Positions 61,601 through 64,000 of a DNA stretch of 64,000 nt are shown piece by piece. A model generated the notes under the pieces. The model worked only from the letters and a program-made list of their open reading frames with translations, was not told the DNA's origin and ran no database searches. A program made the translations under genes and the position numbers. The stretch comes from Echinococcus granulosus (Eukaryota; Platyhelminthes; Cestoda; Cyclophyllidea; Taeniidae). Location: the NCBI RefSeq assembly GCF_000524195.1, contig NW_020170467.1:23560-87559 (forward strand), given 5' to 3'. Within the stretch, counting starts at the first letter, position 1. Each line of letters begins with the position of its first letter.

Positions 61601-62274
61601 TTCGTTGCCTCGCCCATTTGTCTGTCAGATGTTAGATCTTCAGGTATTGATAGAATTTCGGACTTTTTTCTCCTAGATATTCGAGGTGATTTCCGCCATT
61701 GACAGTTTGCTTTGGTTTTTTCGATTCGAGAATCGCTTTGCTACTTGATTTTGTTAAAAACTTTGTATCTAGTTGGCATTTAACTCATCGATGTAGTTGT
61801 CCTGATGCTTCTGTAAATTTGGGCATCCACAGTTGTTCTCTTTTTTATGATGACCAACAGGTGTATTCAAAGATAAGTCATTTTTGAAATATTCACTATT
61901 GTGGCGTTAAAATTGCCTCTATTGTGGTGGTGAAAAAGAGCTGAAAAGTGAACAACTACTGGTACTTGCAGAAGGTTGTTGTAGTATGTTGTCTCTCAAA
62001 AAAGACTTCAGAGTCGAAAAAGGGGAGGTACTTCAAATTCTTGTGGTTAAATATAACACTAAATGCCAAAAACGGGCAAGATCTTCGATTGCAGTTCAAT
62101 AATTTCCTTTTTCGTTTCCGCCCCCTTTGAAGACTGGGCTTTCAATGCGACTTCGCACCAGTTCTAGTAAAAGAGGAGGTGGGAAGCCCTAAGACGTGGA
62201 ATAACCTTTCCGGCCGTTATTGGAACTTCGACACATACTTCCTGCCTCAATGCACCCGGCGTCCAACTGTTTAG
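58609..62274 (+). CDS. RMT2: RMT2-type protein arginine delta-N-methyltransferase with ankyrin repeats
   Basis: In yeast, Rmt2 methylates the delta nitrogen of an arginine in ribosomal protein Rpl12. Five exons: 58609-58812, 58883-59134, 59514-59858, 60282-60589 and 62133-62274. Phases 0, 0, 0 and 2 agree and give 416 residues, close to yeast Rmt2 (412). Residues 1-36 are charged, with KRKHEDD. About 37-130 form ankyrin repeats (SVLMAAAGAGHAEVVRYLLD). The methyltransferase follows with MMDWERPLMARHA, S-adenosylmethionine loop LNVGFGMGIVD (238-248), the acidic end EAHPQV (263-268), GRWQDV, and FDGVFFDTYAE (about 309-319). The last exon has LGFQCDF and GRYWNFDTYFLPQC, the RMT2-typical end. All key motifs are intact. 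AATAAA follows 36 bases after the stop. It resembles GAMT only in the methyltransferase core; the ankyrin part and C-terminus favour RMT2. Confidence 0.93.
59135..59513 (+). other. RMT2 intron 2
   Basis: Donor GTAAGC, acceptor tttattccag. Nothing recognisable inside. Confidence 0.7.
59859..60281 (+). other. RMT2 intron 3
   Basis: Donor GTTAGT, acceptor ggcattcaag. The reading frame happens to stay open from 60228 through the acceptor, so an unspliced frame begins inside this intron. Confidence 0.65.
60689..61045 (-). mobile_element. decayed mariner-family transposon (Tc1/mariner)
   Basis: The minus-strand frame 61036-60824 includes HIITSDEKGVHHFSPELKR followed by SME. This is the first catalytic aspartate region of mariner transposases (CDEKWVHHF, PESKRQSMEW type). 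Downstream, at 60689-60718, lies a terminal-repeat-like sequence (GTTCAAGTCAGATCGGGACT). From the first aspartate to the element end there are only about 320 bases, too short for the rest of a transposase, so the copy is internally deleted. The frame also breaks before the later catalytic residues. The opposite terminal repeat was not found. Confidence 0.6.
60695..60718. repeat. mariner-end-like repeat, copy 2
   Basis: Contains TTCAAGTCAGATCGGGACTT and matches the copy at 56346-56371 with about two differences over 24 bases, in the same orientation. Its position at the C-terminal end of the transposase relic suggests it is the element's 3' terminal repeat. Confidence 0.5.
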
Positions 62275-62310
62275 CTTTTTCTCCTTCATCATTTATGGAA
62301 GTTGTGTGCA

Positions 62311-62316
62311 AATAAA
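62311..62316 (+). terminator. polyadenylation signal AATAAA of the RMT2 gene
   Basis: AATAAA 36 bases downstream of the stop codon at 62272-62274. Confidence 0.75.
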
Positions 62317-62383
62317 CTCTTTCCGAATTTATCGAATGTGTTTGGTGACGTTTGTCGCAGTGGGTGTCACTCCTTGGGATGAA

Positions 62384-62464
62384 GATGGCTACAAAACTTG
62401 TGCGCGAATTGCACCAAAGAGAAGGGGGCGGTGTTCTGCCGGAGTTGGTGGCAGAAGCTGGAAG
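62384..62464 (+). CDS. possible first exon of a further gene, unrecognised
   Basis: A short GC-rich stretch starts with an ATG at about 62380 and encodes MATKLVRELHQREGGG then LPELVAEAG before a GTGAGT. An acceptor-like gtcgcag lies just upstream. The interval after the RMT2 polyadenylation signal is under 70 bases, so it might be a closely packed next gene. No matching second exon with the right phase (1) was confirmed. Confidence 0.25.
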
Positions 62465-64000
62465 TGAGTGAATAGCTCAAATAATTTTATTGTTCTCCTT
62501 TGAGAATGCTACTTTTTCGATTTTTCCCAATGCAAAATAGTGTGAACATTTCAGAACTGCTGACGGGGAATTTATTTGAGAATTTTGGATTTCTAGTACC
62601 TTAATCAGAAAGGAAAAAACCGCATTGGGCAAGATAGCTACACTTTATTGCCATCACCATTCCATCCCCTATAGTTGGTACTTTTTCTTCAAAGTTATTA
62701 ATGACTTCCGTATGTCAGCTTCAATTTTTGCCTATTTGACAAGTGGCATTTCCACTTCAAGTATTGCCAGTTAAGATCTCCTTCTGGGCTGGATTTGAAT
62801 GTAAAAGCAGTGTCTATACTCACCGCATACTTCCAAATGGTTCCAAAGCACCGTTTCTTCCGATAAATGGCCAAATACATATACGTGATTATTTTTTGTG
62901 CTAAAAATCAATCCACTCATGGAAACGTCTTAAAATGCAGACTTCATTTAATGAGATAAGGACGAAACAACGAGATGCAAATCTTAGGGCTTCACCTTAA
63001 TAAGGTCTTCTACCTCAAGAAGCAAGCAACTGAGCCCCAACCGCCTCCATTTCTGCCTAGTTCGCATGTGGTTACCAAGGTGGTGAAAATTACTGCAAAA
63101 GTACAAATAAAACGAATGTGAATGATGGGGACTAGACCGTGTCTCCCTCCCTCGGTCCCATTCTCAAGCATGAGTCTTCCCACTGGTCTCTAGCGTTAAG
63201 AACTGTGAGATCTTGTGGTGCGCTGTGTTCCGAAAATAAGAATAGAACTTTTTTCCGACTGAATAACTATGTATTCCTTGATGTTTCCGAAAAAAAATGT
63301 TCTCGAACGTGTCCCAGTTCTAACAGGTTGGACCACCTAAAGTAGATAGGTCCGAGTCCTTATTTTTCGGCCTTCACTGAGTGACTAATTGCACACGTAC
63401 GAACAGGGTGGTCAGTTGGTGAGCGATGTATAAACAGTGAGGATCTTCTAGGCTCATGGGCTTTTTTCAAGAAGTGTGGGAATGCGCCGCCCAAATCGAT
63501 TGTTTAAATCCTTTCTAGGAAGTACCACCAGACGCCTCATCTCCCTCAAATGTTATCCAACAAAATTTGCGAGAGGCCTTTGCAACATTGGAACTGGGTT
63601 AAACCTTTTTTGGTAAGCAGCCGAGAGCGCATCACACCCATCAGATCAAGCTGGCATTTTACGACATAAGGGTCTAAGGAGTGGGACCGTAGTAGAGAGT
63701 ACAGTAAGAGGGATCGTACCAATAAACTGATACTTCCTGCACCTTATTGTGCATGCATGTGAACAGTCGCATCCCACTTTAGGAGCCCCTATAGGTCAAA
63801 ATGTGCCATTGAGGTGGGCCATAGCGGAAAGCGCTTAAGCATTTGGGTATTTTAAACGGTTAGGTGCATTTTCTCTTGTTCATAAAGCCAAACCCCTTTT
63901 TATAATCTCAGACTTCAAAGTGTGTCAGTTACCATAAAACCCGCCTGACAACTCCGGAGGCTTGCTTTAACTGGGTGAGTTAAGGTTTATTCACCTTGAG
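62465..64000. other. right end of window, no firm gene
   Basis: Apart from the two doubtful exons listed, nothing was recognised. Open frames at 62698-62880 (-) and 63139-63345 (+) are short and without resemblance. Confidence 0.45.
63520..63603 (+). CDS. possible terminal exon, unrecognised
   Basis: After a fair acceptor (cctttctag) a 27-codon open frame reads EVPPDASSPSNVIQQNLREA and ends at a TAA near 63602. Its composition is protein-like, but its phase (0) does not match the exon proposed at 62.4 kb, so at least one exon would be missing between them. It may be chance. Confidence 0.2.

Larger units (their letters stand above)
60590..62132 (+). other. RMT2 intron 4, hosting a mariner relic
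   Basis: Donor GTTTGT (weak) and acceptor ccctttgaag. It is about four times longer than the next-longest intron of the gene, and a decayed mariner element near its start explains part of the extra length. A plus-strand open segment at about 61130-61290 is unexplained. Confidence 0.6.

Overview
This is nuclear DNA of an animal, probably an invertebrate with fairly long introns. A parasitic flatworm fits the sparse gene layout, the moderate AT richness and several start codons placed directly behind splice-acceptor-like sequence, but nothing in the window proves the taxon. No bacterial operon, CRISPR array or rRNA was seen. A motif-level look for tRNA genes was negative. Genes are split by GT-AG introns, so most exon boundaries below were read by hand from splice signals, reading-frame phase and family alignment from memory.

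Layout. 1-8.5 kb: no convincing gene. 8.5-9.9 kb (-): main exon of Mediator subunit MED26. 11.2-11.5 kb: a CCAAT/TATA-type promoter candidate. 14.8-15.8 kb (+): FITM2, an ER lipid-droplet biogenesis enzyme. 18.6-21.4 kb (-): an unrecognised 745-aa protein followed closely by a possible 93-aa protein. 22.6-27.4 kb (-): a new multi-exon model for an unrecognised, probably nuclear, Ser/Thr-rich protein. 28.8-29.7 kb: possible retroelement relic. 30.0-34.7 kb (-): DR1/NC2-beta, a histone-fold repressor of TBP. 36.1-41.1 kb (+): mitochondrial ribosomal protein S12, split by a 4.6-kb intron. 43.5-47.5 kb (+): LCLAT1-type lysocardiolipin acyltransferase, five exons. 51.8-53.1 kb (-): GOSR1/GOS28 Golgi SNARE, three exons. 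53.5-57.0 kb (+): CENP-S/MHF1 with a long added tail, eight exons. 58.6-62.3 kb (+): an RMT2-type protein arginine delta-N-methyltransferase, five exons, with a decayed mariner transposon in its last intron.

The genes are unrelated housekeeping functions: transcription (MED26, DR1), lipid and membrane biology (FITM2, LCLAT1, GOSR1), mitochondrial translation (MRPS12), chromosome biology (CENP-S) and ribosomal-protein methylation (RMT2). DR1/MRPS12 and GOSR1/CENP-S are head-to-head pairs that may share promoters.

No clear new multi-gene system is visible. The most interesting items are the intact RMT2-type gene in an animal, the phosphosite-studded CENP-S tail built from phase-0 exons, the unrecognised six-exon gene, and the tightly spaced tandem pair at 18.6-21.4 kb.
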